NCBI GenBank assembly: GCA_023461435.1
Contig: JAEYLC010000040.1
Span: 1 to 64,000, forward strand
Direction of reading: 5' to 3'
DNA from: Bacillota bacterium
Lineage (GTDB): Bacteria; Bacillota; Clostridia; Christensenellales; SZUA-584
DNA: 64,000 nt
Below the pieces are notes generated by a model, which searched no databases, was not told the origin of the DNA, and saw only the letters and a program-made list of their open reading frames with translations. Positions 8,127 to 16,119 of this stretch are shown piece after piece. A program made the position numbers and the translations under genes. The stretch's first letter is position 1; each line of letters starts with the position of its first letter.

Positions 8127-8468
8127 TTACTTTACCGCGTCTTCTCCGCGCTCCCTTGTTCGGATACGGATGGCGTCTTTGACATCATAGATGAATATTT
8201 TCCCGTCGCCAAACTCTCCGGTATACACCTTATCCATGATGCTTTGCACCACATCCTCCACCTGTTCGTCAAGCACGACCATCTCGATCTTGATCTTTCT
8301 TAGAAAGTTATAATCGATCTCCGTGCCGCGCACATATTCCTTCCAGCCCTTCTGGTTGCCGCAGCCCATCACCTCGACCATGCTCAGGCCATTGAGATGC
8401 AGGCAGTCCATGACCTCTTTGACGTCTTCTAATTTTTCAGGGCGGATATACGCCTCAATTTTCTGCAT
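8127..8468 (-). CDS. glnB: P-II nitrogen regulatory protein (second copy)
   Basis: 113 residues with the P-II layout: IEAYIRPEKLEDV, T-loop GCGNQKG, and GDGKIFIYDVKDAIRIRTRERGEDAV at the end. The uridylylation tyrosine region reads VRGTEI, so the modified Tyr is absent, and the usual LPK after it is LRK. It starts 24 bases after the stop of the 411-residue Amt and has a good GAGGAG site. Its T-loop differs strongly from the first copy, which suggests each P-II serves its own channel or answers different effectors. Confidence 0.92.
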   Translation of the reverse strand: MQKIEAYIRPEKLEDVKEVMDCLHLNGLSMVEVMGCGNQKGWKEYVRGTEIDYNFLRKIKIEMVVLDEQVEDVVQSIMDKVYTGEFGDGKIFIYDVKDAIRIRTRERGEDAVK

Positions 8469-8491
8469 ATGCTAGCACTCCTCAGTTCGTC

Positions 8492-9727
8492 TTAATCCAT
8501 ACCGTTGAACGCGGGATAAGCGGATTCGCCATGCTCCGCCGCGTCAAGACCGATCGCCTGATTCTTGGGCGACACACAAAGGCCCTTGGTGACAAGCGAA
8601 GCGATACCTGCCGCAGCCAGCGTCCCCACCACAGCGATCACGATCGTGATGCCGATCGCCTCAAGCTGCGCCAAAAACAGGCTCACATCGCCGAACACGA
8701 GGCCATTCCATGCCGCCGCCGGATTGATTGAGGTCTGCGCGAAAAGCCCCGTCGCGATGCCCCCCCAGATGCCGCCGATGCCGTGGCATCCAAACACGTC
8801 GAGCGCGTCGTCGTAGCGGAATTTGCCTTTCACGACTGTGATGAAGAAATAGCTGATGGGGCTCACGAGCGCGCCGATGACGATGGACGCCCAAACCGGC
8901 ACGAAGCCCGCGCCGGGCGTGATTGCCACAAGGCCGATGACCATGCCCGTGGATGCGCCGACCAGAGTCGGCTTGCCGTTCTTTATCTTTTCTATCATGA
9001 GCCACGAGACCATGGCTGCCGCCGCGGCCGTGTTGGTCGTGATCATCGCGTGAGCCGCAAGTTCATTGGCACCCAGCGCGCTGCCGCCGTTAAACCCAAA
9101 CCACCCGAACCAGAGCAGCGCCGCGCCCAAGAACACATACGTCGCGTTGTGCGGATGATACGTCGCGCGTCCGAAATGACTGCGCTTGCCGAGCACGAAC
9201 GCGAGCACGAGCGCGCTGACGCCCGAGCTGATGTGCACCACGTTGCCGCCCGCAAAGTCGACCGAGCCGATTTGAAACAGCAGGCCGCCGCCCCATACCA
9301 TATGCGCAAGCGGATAATAAACGATCAGCGACCAGACCGTCGAGAAAATCACGAGTGAGGAAAACTTCATTCTCTCCGCAATCGCGCCCGTGATCAGCGC
9401 CGGCGTGATGATCGCGAACATCATCTGGAAGATCGCGAAGCTCAGCGTATTCGGGTACGGCAGCGTGGTATCGGTCAGCGTGTTGAAATTAAGCCCGAAC
9501 CACTTAAGGTCGCCGATAATGCCGCCCGTATCACCGCTGAAGGACAGTGAAAAACCGACCAGCACCCAAAGTATAGAGGCGATGCCCATCATAATCACCG
9601 ATGACATAATCGTATTGATAATATTCTTCCGCTTTACCAACCCTCCGTAGAAAAGAGCCAAACCGGGTGTCATGATAAAAACCAGTGCTGAAGATGTCAA
9701 TATCCAAGCCATATCTCCGTGATTCAT
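8492..9727 (-). CDS. amt: ammonium transporter Amt (second copy, 411 residues)
   Basis: An Amt/Mep channel with about eleven membrane helices. It begins in the usual way for AmtB (GDMAWILTSSALVFIMTPGLALFYGGLV) and shows VHISSGVSALVLAFVLG, LLWFGWFGFNGGSALG and DDALDVFGCHGIGGIWGG. It moves ammonium into the cell when nitrogen is scarce. The ATG at 9727 was chosen because AAAGGAGGG lies upstream at a workable distance and the protein then begins where Amt proteins normally begin; an in-frame start at 9772 would add 15 unlike residues. It is first in the amt-glnB-amt-glnB series, with its own promoter and leader. Confidence 0.95.
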   Translation of the reverse strand: MNHGDMAWILTSSALVFIMTPGLALFYGGLVKRKNIINTIMSSVIMMGIASILWVLVGFSLSFSGDTGGIIGDLKWFGLNFNTLTDTTLPYPNTLSFAIFQMMFAIITPALITGAIAERMKFSSLVIFSTVWSLIVYYPLAHMVWGGGLLFQIGSVDFAGGNVVHISSGVSALVLAFVLGKRSHFGRATYHPHNATYVFLGAALLWFGWFGFNGGSALGANELAAHAMITTNTAAAAAMVSWLMIEKIKNGKPTLVGASTGMVIGLVAITPGAGFVPVWASIVIGALVSPISYFFITVVKGKFRYDDALDVFGCHGIGGIWGGIATGLFAQTSINPAAAWNGLVFGDVSLFLAQLEAIGITIVIAVVGTLAAAGIASLVTKGLCVSPKNQAIGLDAAEHGESAYPAFNGMD

Positions 9728-9799
9728 TCCTTCAGTGCCCTCCTTTGGTACCGTGCCACTGTATATGCCCAAAAGGCACAGCCTTTTGGAAAAATAAAG

Positions 9800-9837
9800 A
9801 GGCCCAAAAACAAACCTTCAGGTTCATCTTTGAGCCT
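9800..9837 (-). promoter_or_regulatory. conserved leader hairpin before the second amt gene (copy A)
   Basis: On the minus strand AGGCTCAAA pairs with TTTGGGCCT, with an inner AACC/GGTT hairpin and TGAA loop, followed by CTTTATTTTT. It lies inside the leader, between the promoter at 9970-9998 and the amt start at 9727, so it would act as an attenuator. It matches hairpin B (7969-8012) in stem and inner sequence. Confidence 0.7.
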
Positions 9838-9969
9838 TGTAACAAAAACAAGTTTCATTCCATCTTTTCTAAGGAGCTTACAAAAACCGCAGTTTTCTTT
9901 CGACACGTCTTTGTGCAAAAACAGCCCCAAAACAAGAGTTGCTATTGACTAACGCTCTTATTTTGATAT

Positions 9970-9998
9970 AGTATAACAACGAATCATTAAAAAATCAA
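9970..9998 (-). promoter_or_regulatory. sigma-A promoter of the amt-glnB cluster
   Basis: On the minus strand TTGATT (9998-9993), a 17-bp spacer and TATACT (9975-9970). It leaves a leader of about 235 bases before the amt start, which contains hairpin A and an AAGAG/CTCTT hairpin near the 5' end. Confidence 0.7.
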
Positions 9999-10074
9999 TA
10001 TCTTTTCGTGTTCCAGCACAAAAGATTTATCAGAATTATTTTACACTGCACAAACAGAATGATCTTGTCTGCTA

Positions 10075-10103
10075 TTGCGAAAGCGCATTGGTTTTGATAT
10101 AGT
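10075..10103 (+). promoter_or_regulatory. probable promoter of the glycyl-tRNA synthetase T-box leader
   Basis: TTGCGA (10075-10080), 17-bp spacer, TATAGT (10098-10103), placed just before the T-box leader and divergent from the amt promoter. Confidence 0.55.
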
Positions 10104-10107
10104 TAAA

Positions 10108-10372
10108 AAAAGCTGATATCGGCATATCCCTGCCATATGTCGGCGTTTCAAAAATGAATATGTTTCGGTGAAGAGCATGTCCTTAAAAAATGCCGGCGAA
10201 GCGACGCGGGGAGGGTGAAAGCCCGCGGTGGCAGCGGGGTTCATGGGCGCTTCAGAAAAGCCGGAGTTTAAAAAAGCGGGCATTGTATGCCAAAACGGGT
10301 GGAACCGCGGAAAGTTGTCATTTTCGTCCCAGTTGAGTGGACAAAATGGCTTTATTTATTTCGGAGGACATA
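10108..10372 (+). promoter_or_regulatory. T-box leader (tRNA-Gly sensing)
   Basis: The T-box core GGGTGGAACCGCGG sits at 10297-10310. An upstream stem closes GAAGCG (10198-10203) with CGCTTC (10248-10253). A terminator hairpin (10317-10350; TTTTCGTCC against GGACAAAAT, then TTTATTTATT) precedes the gene. In known T-boxes uncharged tRNA pairs with the specifier and the T-box core and prevents the terminator from forming. Glycine specificity is inferred from the downstream gene; I did not fix the specifier codon. Confidence 0.92.
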
Positions 10373-11764
10373 ATGAAAAAAGACAAGCAAACAATGGAGC
10401 GCATCGTCGCGCTCTGCAAAAACAGAGGATATGTATTCCCGGGCTCGGAGATCTACGGCGGTCTCGCGAACACATGGGACTACGGCCCCTTAGGCGTCGA
10501 GTTCAAGAACAACGTGAAGCAGGCATGGTGGAAGAAGTTCATCAAGGAGTGTCCGTACAATGTCGGCCTCGACGCGGCGATACTGATGAACCCGCAGACT
10601 TGGGTGGCCTCAGGGCATGTGGGCGGTTTCTCCGACCCGCTGATGGACTGCAAGGAGTGCAAGGCGCGTTTCCGTGCCGATCACCTGATCGAGGAATATG
10701 CCGCCAAGAAAAAGCTTGAGCTCAACGTCGCCACGATGCAGCCGGAGGACATGGAGGCGTTCATCGCCGAGAAGGAGATCAACTGCCCCGTGTGCGGCAA
10801 GCGCAACTTCACGGGCATCCGCAAGTTCAATCTGATGTTCAAGACGTTCCAGGGCGTCACCGAGGATTCGGCGAACGAGATATTCCTGCGTCCCGAAACG
10901 GCGCAGGGCATATTCGTGAACTTCAAGAACGTGCAGCGCACAACGCGCAAGCGCGTGCCGTTCGGCATCGGGCAGATCGGCAAGTCGTTCCGCAACGAGA
11001 TCACGCCGGGCAACTTCACGTTCCGTACGCGCGAGTTTGAGCAGATGGAGCTTGAGTTCTTCTGCGCGCCCGCCGAAGAGATGCAGTGGTTCAACTACTG
11101 GAAGAATTTCTGCCACCAGTGGCTGCTTTCCTTGGGCATGAAGGATGAAAGCATCCGCCTAAGGGATCACGACCCCGAGGAGCTTTCGCACTATTCCAAC
11201 GCGACGACCGACATCGAGTTCCTGTTCCCGTTTGGCTGGGGCGAACTGTGGGGCATTGCGGACCGCACGAACTTTGACTTAAAGCAGCACATGGATACGT
11301 CGGGCGTTTCGCTCGAATACATCGACCCGGTGACCAACGAGAAGTACCTGCCGTACTGCATCGAGCCGTCGCTCGGCGCCGACCGTGTGGCGCTTGCGTT
11401 CCTCTGCGACGCGTATGACGAGGAGCAGCTTGAAGGCGGCGACACGCGCGTGGTATTGCGCCTCTCCCCCGCGCTCGCGCCATTTAAAGCTGCGATTCTG
11501 CCGCAGCAAAAGCAGCTCAACGAGAAGGCGCAGGAAGTCTACGACATGCTGCTCAAGGATCACATGGTGGATTTCGATGTGACGGGCAGCATCGGCAAGC
11601 GGTACCGCCGTCAGGACGAGATCGGCACGCCGTATTGCATCACCGTGGATTTCGATACGCTTGAGGACAATCAGGTGACGATCCGCGACCGCGACACGAT
11701 GCAGCAGATCCGTATCGGCATCGACAAGGTGAGCGCGTATATCGCGGAGAAGGTTAGATTCTAG
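10373..11764 (+). CDS. glyS: glycyl-tRNA synthetase (single-chain, alpha2 type)
   Basis: 463 residues, a class II synthetase that charges tRNA-Gly. It begins with the typical ERIVALCKNRGYVFPGSEIYGG segment, and class II motifs 2 and 3 are visible (FRNEITPGNFTFRTREFEQME; IEPSLGADR). A C-terminal anticodon-binding domain follows from about residue 365 (LSPALAPFKAAILP). The ATG at 10373 follows TCGGAGGA; an earlier in-frame ATG at 10337 lies inside the terminator hairpin and is rejected. Expression should be controlled by glycine supply through the T-box. Confidence 0.97.
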   Translation: MKKDKQTMERIVALCKNRGYVFPGSEIYGGLANTWDYGPLGVEFKNNVKQAWWKKFIKECPYNVGLDAAILMNPQTWVASGHVGGFSDPLMDCKECKARFRADHLIEEYAAKKKLELNVATMQPEDMEAFIAEKEINCPVCGKRNFTGIRKFNLMFKTFQGVTEDSANEIFLRPETAQGIFVNFKNVQRTTRKRVPFGIGQIGKSFRNEITPGNFTFRTREFEQMELEFFCAPAEEMQWFNYWKNFCHQWLLSLGMKDESIRLRDHDPEELSHYSNATTDIEFLFPFGWGELWGIADRTNFDLKQHMDTSGVSLEYIDPVTNEKYLPYCIEPSLGADRVALAFLCDAYDEEQLEGGDTRVVLRLSPALAPFKAAILPQQKQLNEKAQEVYDMLLKDHMVDFDVTGSIGKRYRRQDEIGTPYCITVDFDTLEDNQVTIRDRDTMQQIRIGIDKVSAYIAEKVRF

Positions 11765-11786
11765 GGGCATAACAAGAAGCACAACG

Positions 11787-11817
11787 AGCCATGCCGCATA
11801 CGCGGTGTGGCTTTTTT
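11787..11817 (+). terminator. terminator after glyS
   Basis: Stem AGCCATGCCGC / GCGGTGTGGCT (with G-T pairs) followed by six T, 22 bases after the stop codon. Confidence 0.85.
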
Positions 11818-11885
11818 GATGTACCTATATATTACTATATAAGGATTATTATGATATGATAGCAGGTACAGCAATATAACATCTT

Positions 11886-11912
11886 CTGTAGTGAACGACC
11901 CCCGTGTCGTTC
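11886..11912 (+). repeat. REP-like palindromic repeat, copy 1
   Basis: A 27-base unit starting CTGTAGT and containing the hairpin GAACGAC/GTCGTTC with loop CCCCGT. It lies 28 bases before the transposase gene and is identical to the copy at 12437-12463 in the same orientation. Confidence 0.85.
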
Positions 11913-11940
11913 TAGTTCTAGTAAAAAGCAAGGAATTCTA

Positions 11941-12435
11941 ATGGAATTTTTCGAAAGAAAAAAACTCAGACTTGATGAATACGATTATTCACAAAACGGA
12001 GCTTATTTTTTAACAATATGCACCTATAACCGATTACATCTGTTTGGTGATTTTCAAAACGGCCATCTCTTTTTATCTGAAGCGGGCAAAATGGTAGAAC
12101 GATATCTTAATGAGTTAGTTATTTACGGGGATGTGTCTTTGGACAAATATGTGGTTATGCCAAACCATGTTCATGCAATTATTGTAATTAACCACGGCGG
12201 AACGACACAGGGGTCGTTCACTACATTATCTGAATATATACGCCGATTTAAAATGATAACAACAAAAGCCTATATTGATGGTGTTAAAAATGGAGAATAC
12301 CCGCCTTTCGAGAAGATGATTTGGCAAAAGTCATTCTACGACCATATCATCCGAAATGAAAATGAATACCTGCGGGTTTGGAAATACATCGATGAGAATC
12401 CTCTTAAATGGGAAGCAGATGAATATTATCAATGA
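11941..12435 (+). CDS. REP-associated tyrosine transposase (Y1 HUH, RAYT)
   Basis: A 164-residue single-strand transposase of the Y1_Tnp family. The metal-binding HUH motif is PNHVHAIIV near residue 77, and the catalytic tyrosine is expected in WQKSFYDHIIRNENEY near the C terminus. In RAYTs the enzyme recognises and moves the REP hairpins that flank it; here matching hairpins lie on both sides. A third, inverted REP copy lies inside the coding sequence (12200-12225) and is read in frame as part of the loop NHGGTTQGSFTTLSEY. The gene is AT-rich compared with its neighbours, consistent with transfer. The full length and intact motifs suggest it may be active. Confidence 0.9.
   Translation: MEFFERKKLRLDEYDYSQNGAYFLTICTYNRLHLFGDFQNGHLFLSEAGKMVERYLNELVIYGDVSLDKYVVMPNHVHAIIVINHGGTTQGSFTTLSEYIRRFKMITTKAYIDGVKNGEYPPFEKMIWQKSFYDHIIRNENEYLRVWKYIDENPLKWEADEYYQ
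12200..12225 (-). repeat. REP-like repeat, inverted copy inside the transposase gene
   Basis: A reverse-complement copy of the flanking REP unit over 26 bases with one mismatch, including the hairpin and the TGTAGT side. It lies within the transposase reading frame and does not disturb it. Confidence 0.85.
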
Positions 12436-12436
12436 C

Positions 12437-12463
12437 CTGTAGTGAACGACCCCCGTGTCGTTC
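12437..12463 (+). repeat. REP-like palindromic repeat, copy 2
   Basis: Identical over 27 bases and in the same direction as the copy at 11886-11912. It begins two bases after the transposase stop. Confidence 0.85.
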
Positions 12464-12531
12464 AAGTAAATTGCGAGACCGTTCCACAATGTATACGTAA
12501 AATGCCTTCTAACTTTTTATTTTATTATTCT

Positions 12532-12596
12532 TGCAAAGTCAGCTTGACATTTCGTGCAAAGCCCACTATACTATTTTTGCAAAGCCTGCTTTGCAA
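12532..12596 (+). promoter_or_regulatory. promoter with three phased TGCAAAG boxes and a palindrome
   Basis: Promoter TTGACA (12544-12549), 17 bp, TATACT (12567-12572). TGCAAAG occurs at 12532, 12555 and 12578, exactly 23 bp apart. The third is half of a perfect palindrome TTGCAAAGC-CT-GCTTTGCAA (12577-12596). This is a strong candidate operator for the XRE regulator that follows. Confidence 0.75.
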
Positions 12597-12610
12597 CAGG
12601 AGGTGTGTCT

Positions 12611-12817
12611 TTGAACACAAAAATCAAGGAACTGCGAAAAAAGCATAAACTGTCTCAGGAGGAGCTCGCCATGGCCGTGGGCACCACGCGCCAAACCATC
12701 ACCTCCATCGAGTGCGGCAAATACACCGCCTCGCTCGTGCTTGCGTATAAAATCGCGCGGTATTTTAATCTGCGCATTGAGGATGTTTTCGATTTTTCCG
12801 AAGTGGAGGATATATAG
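12611..12817 (+). CDS. XRE-family HTH regulator (68 residues)
   Basis: A single HTH_3 domain: KIKELRKKHKLSQEELA, then TTRQTITSIECGKYTAS as the recognition helix region, then YFNLRIEDVF. Such short Cro/CI-like regulators commonly control the small membrane proteins beside them. The start is TTG at 12611, with AGGAGG eight bases upstream; longer in-frame starts read through the operator. The next gene begins right after its stop. Autoregulation through the TGCAAAG repeats is inferred. Confidence 0.9.
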   Translation: MNTKIKELRKKHKLSQEELAMAVGTTRQTITSIECGKYTASLVLAYKIARYFNLRIEDVFDFSEVEDI

Positions 12818-13267
12818 ATGGAACAATACAAAGACTCTTTGAAAGCAAGAATTGCGGTGCTTATCGTGGGCGCAGCCGCAATGGTCACGCTGCTTTTGCT
12901 TGGCGAATTCAGTGTGTTCCGCGCGATTGGACTCAGCGATTTTTCCGAATTTCTGCGCGGCTTCCAGACGGGCATTCTGCTCTCGGTCAGCATCGTGTTT
13001 TTATATTTTGTCGGGCGGTTCAGATGGCTGCTGAAGAACGAAGAAAAGCTAAAAGCCGCTTATTACGCCGAGAACGATGAGCGCCAAAAGCTGATCACTA
13101 TGAAGGTCGGCGGCAATGCGATGTACGTTTGCACCGTACTCATACTGCTCGCAGGCATCGTAGCGGGATACTTTAATGAGACGGTGTTCTTTTCTCTAGC
13201 GGGCTGCTCTCTGTTTTTGCTGCTTATCCGCGTGGCGCTCAAAATCTACTATCACAAAAAATACTGA
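12818..13267 (+). CDS. four-helix membrane protein (DUF2178-like)
   Basis: 149 residues with two pairs of membrane helices (about 12-30, 47-66, 100-118, 122-142) and a cytoplasmic loop carrying YYAENDERQKLITMK. The NDER-x-x-x-I motif is typical of the DUF2178/DUF3796-like membrane proteins found next to XRE regulators. Function is unknown; it may be a membrane sensor or a target of the XRE regulator. GGAGG precedes the ATG, which directly follows the stop of the regulator gene. Confidence 0.7.
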   Translation: MEQYKDSLKARIAVLIVGAAAMVTLLLLGEFSVFRAIGLSDFSEFLRGFQTGILLSVSIVFLYFVGRFRWLLKNEEKLKAAYYAENDERQKLITMKVGGNAMYVCTVLILLAGIVAGYFNETVFFSLAGCSLFLLLIRVALKIYYHKKY

Positions 13268-13279
13268 GAGGACAAAAAT

Positions 13280-13507
13280 ATGAACCAAAATCATCTCAAA
13301 GGAAACTGGCCGATGATGATCGGCGCGCTCGGCATGTTCATCTACTTCGGCATAGGGCATTTTGTGGAGCTGCCGGATGCCCTGCGCGGCTTTCTGCTCG
13401 GCCTCAGCGCAGCTTCCCTGACGTTTGGCGCCGTTGTCGCGAAGGTTGGCTTTGAGCGTCTGCGCGGCTGGAAAAAGAACCTGCTGCAGCGGCACAATCA
13501 GGGCTAG
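13280..13507 (+). CDS. small two-helix membrane protein
   Basis: 75 residues with two predicted membrane helices (about 10-27 and 36-57) and a basic C terminus (RLRGWKKNLLQRH). I recognise no family. It lies 12 bases after the DUF2178-like gene and is probably the third gene of the XRE operon. GAGAGGA precedes the ATG. Confidence 0.65.
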   Translation: MNQNHLKGNWPMMIGALGMFIYFGIGHFVELPDALRGFLLGLSAASLTFGAVVAKVGFERLRGWKKNLLQRHNQG

Positions 13508-13508
13508 C

Positions 13509-16052
13509 TTACAGCAGCCCCAGCTTGCGCGCCTTGTCCACGGCCTCAACGCGGTTTTCGGCCTGCAGCTTCGTAAAAATGTTGATCATGTGCGTTTTGA
13601 CCGTGGCCAGCGATATGAACAGCGTCTCGCCGATCTGTTTGTTGGACGCGCCTGTCGCGAGTTCGCGCAGCACCTCCGTCTCGCGCTCGCTGAGCAGGCC
13701 GAGCGCTTGCATACTGCCGCCGATGCGTTTATATAAGTCGGCTGCGAACTTCTTTTCCTGTTCGGCAAGCTGCGCGCCCGGTTCATTGAGCAAGGCCGGC
13801 AAAAGCGCCGCGATATGGCGCCCCTCAAGCAAAAACGGCGAGACAAGCGGGCCGCTTGCGGCATAATAAACGGCTTCGCGCAGCAACCCTTTGCGCACAC
13901 GCTGTGCTGCCGCGTCCTGCCCCGTCACAAGCCCGCACCGGAACAACAGCGCTTCCACAAGCTTCACATTGATCTGCTGGCTGCGTAGGATTTCGAGCAC
14001 ATCATCCGCTGTTTTGGCCGCAAGCTCAATATTGCCAAGCGCTTTTTGCACGCGCGCAAACGCGATTTTGTCCTCAGCGCGCAGGAACCTTGGCTCGCAT
14101 TCGTCATAGATCTCTAGGTAACGCGCCGCGAGTTCAGGCGTGATTTTGTCCGCGGCGTCGATGTATTTATACAGGCTCGATGTATAGAGCATGTTTTCAT
14201 AAAAACTTAAGCCCAGCATCTTTTCGATAATGGGATACGCGTCGTCCGGTCTGCCTTGAAGCAGCCGCAGCTCCATGAGGTTATACAGATACCCCCCGTC
14301 CGACCAGATGTCCGTGCGCCCCTTTGTTTTTTCGGCATTTTCCAAAGCGTCCTGCGCTTCCTCGAGCCTGCCCGCTTTGAGATAGATGCCCGTGATGCCG
14401 ACATAGAAATTGAACGACAGATGAACGAGCAGATTCTGCTCTTCCATGAGCTTAAATATCTTGTTGTACAGCTTTTCACATTCGGGGAGCTGCCCGAGCT
14501 CCTCTTTCACACCGCTCGTCATGCTCAGTATCGCCATATTGAGAAACGGATTTTCCCCGAAGTCGAACGACTGCGCCTTGACGAGTATCTTTTCGGCCTC
14601 TTTGAGCTCATACTTTAAATACAGGAAAGCCGCCGTCTTGATGCAGAGTATGGCCTTGGCCGTATCGCTGAGCGCCATTTGATCAATCTCGTCTGCGGTC
14701 ATCAGATCGATGCGAAAATCCATGTCCATCAGTATCGCTTTCGTGATCTTCAGGACCCTCCAGCTGCTGTCGCTTTCCATCTCCTCAGCAAAGGCTTCAA
14801 ACAACCCCGCAAGCTTTTCAATGCCGCTGTTGTAATATACGTAGAACAGCCGCTCAAGCACGAGCTCGCGCTCACTGCGCAGCACCTCAATGGGTATCTG
14901 CTCTAAGCTCGCCCAAAGCCGGTAGTTGCTGCCGTGCGCCTTGATGATGCGCATCACGTCCTCATAAGCGCCGACGCTCAGAAAATGGCTGATGCCCTGC
15001 TCAGGTTCGCCGTGCGACTCATAATAGAGCGCCGCGCTTTCATGAAACGCCCGGCGTTCCTGCCCCGGCAGTGCCGCAAACCTCAGGTTCAAAAATTCGC
15101 CGAACAGGTTGTGGTAACGGAAGCTCTCCTCGCCCACCGCCATAATGAAAAGATTGCGGTCAAGCGCCTGCTGTATCAGCCCCGCGCTGTTTTGTATGCG
15201 CAGAATGCCGTTGCAGGCGGTTGCGTCAAAGCTTTGCAGCATCGACGTTTTGATCAAAAACTGCTGCAGCTCTTCGGGCAGCGCGCCCAAAATCTCCTTT
15301 TGCAGGTATTCCACCGCGTAGCGCCCGAGCGCCTTGAACTCGCGCAAAGCGGCGGCACTGCCTTCGGAGGCAAGCGCCAAAAGCTGCAGCCCGCCGACCC
15401 AGCCTTCAGCCTGGCCGCTCATGCGCGCCGTGTCGCTTTCGGACCGGCTTTGCCCGAGCGTATACACAAGAAAACGCGCTGATTCATCCGCCGTAAACTT
15501 AAGGTCGTCCTCCGAGAGGCTCAGGAGGCTGCCGGACACAGCGAGATCACCGAAATAGAGCGGCGGCTCGAGCCGCGAGACGATCACGAAGTGCACGTTC
15601 TCGGGAGCATTTTTGATGAAATATTCAATCGAACCGAGCAGCGTCTCGTTATGAATCGTATGAAAATCGTCGAGCACCACCGCGATGTCGCCGCCGTCCA
15701 AGGCGTTGAGCACGGGCGCCAAAAGGCCGCAGATATCCTCCTGCTCTATCGCCGTATCGAATAACGACGCCAGTTTCGGGTTTTCGTCGAGCGCGGCCGC
15801 GCAGAAATATCGCCAGAACACGAGCGTGTCATTAAGCTCCTTATCGAGCGTGAGCCATTTGTAACGAAGCGTGCTGTTTTCGTGCAGGAAAGAGGTGAGC
15901 AGCGTTGTTTTGCCGCTGGCCGCCGCGCCCTTGATGAGCGTCACCTTGTGCGCGCCGATCTGCTCCAGCTTATGAAAAAGCGCCTCCCTGCGGATATAGT
16001 TTCTACGCGGGGAGGGCATTTTGATTTTGGTTGCAATGAGGCCAAGACTCAT
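13509..16052 (-). CDS. MalT-like large ATP-binding LuxR-family regulator (LAL)
   Basis: 847 residues. An N-terminal STAND-type ATPase has a P-loop (GAAASGKTTLL, about residue 38-48) and a Walker B region (IAVVLDDFHTI). A long helical TPR-like middle follows, and a C-terminal LuxR HTH (LLSERETEVLRELATGASNKQIGETL...TVKTHMINIFTKL). Known LALs oligomerise on DNA when ATP and an inducer bind. It lies 67 bases behind an ABC-2 exporter on the same strand, so it may be co-transcribed with it and control it. The inducer cannot be told from sequence. The ribosome site is weak (GGGTG). Confidence 0.92.
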   Translation of the reverse strand: MSLGLIATKIKMPSPRRNYIRREALFHKLEQIGAHKVTLIKGAAASGKTTLLTSFLHENSTLRYKWLTLDKELNDTLVFWRYFCAAALDENPKLASLFDTAIEQEDICGLLAPVLNALDGGDIAVVLDDFHTIHNETLLGSIEYFIKNAPENVHFVIVSRLEPPLYFGDLAVSGSLLSLSEDDLKFTADESARFLVYTLGQSRSESDTARMSGQAEGWVGGLQLLALASEGSAAALREFKALGRYAVEYLQKEILGALPEELQQFLIKTSMLQSFDATACNGILRIQNSAGLIQQALDRNLFIMAVGEESFRYHNLFGEFLNLRFAALPGQERRAFHESAALYYESHGEPEQGISHFLSVGAYEDVMRIIKAHGSNYRLWASLEQIPIEVLRSERELVLERLFYVYYNSGIEKLAGLFEAFAEEMESDSSWRVLKITKAILMDMDFRIDLMTADEIDQMALSDTAKAILCIKTAAFLYLKYELKEAEKILVKAQSFDFGENPFLNMAILSMTSGVKEELGQLPECEKLYNKIFKLMEEQNLLVHLSFNFYVGITGIYLKAGRLEEAQDALENAEKTKGRTDIWSDGGYLYNLMELRLLQGRPDDAYPIIEKMLGLSFYENMLYTSSLYKYIDAADKITPELAARYLEIYDECEPRFLRAEDKIAFARVQKALGNIELAAKTADDVLEILRSQQINVKLVEALLFRCGLVTGQDAAAQRVRKGLLREAVYYAASGPLVSPFLLEGRHIAALLPALLNEPGAQLAEQEKKFAADLYKRIGGSMQALGLLSERETEVLRELATGASNKQIGETLFISLATVKTHMINIFTKLQAENRVEAVDKARKLGLL

Positions 16053-16119
16053 TTTTTCACCCGATCGCTGTTAATCTTATGCATATTATAGCTGCGCTTT
16101 CGGGCTTTATCAACAATAT

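Noticed and set aside
10337..10372. Earlier in-frame ATG for glycyl-tRNA synthetase
   Set aside because: It lies inside the T-box terminator hairpin and lacks a ribosome site; ATG 10373 has GGAGG.
11886..12463. CRISPR array
   Set aside because: Only two direct repeats flanking a gene, with a palindromic REP form and a transposase between them.
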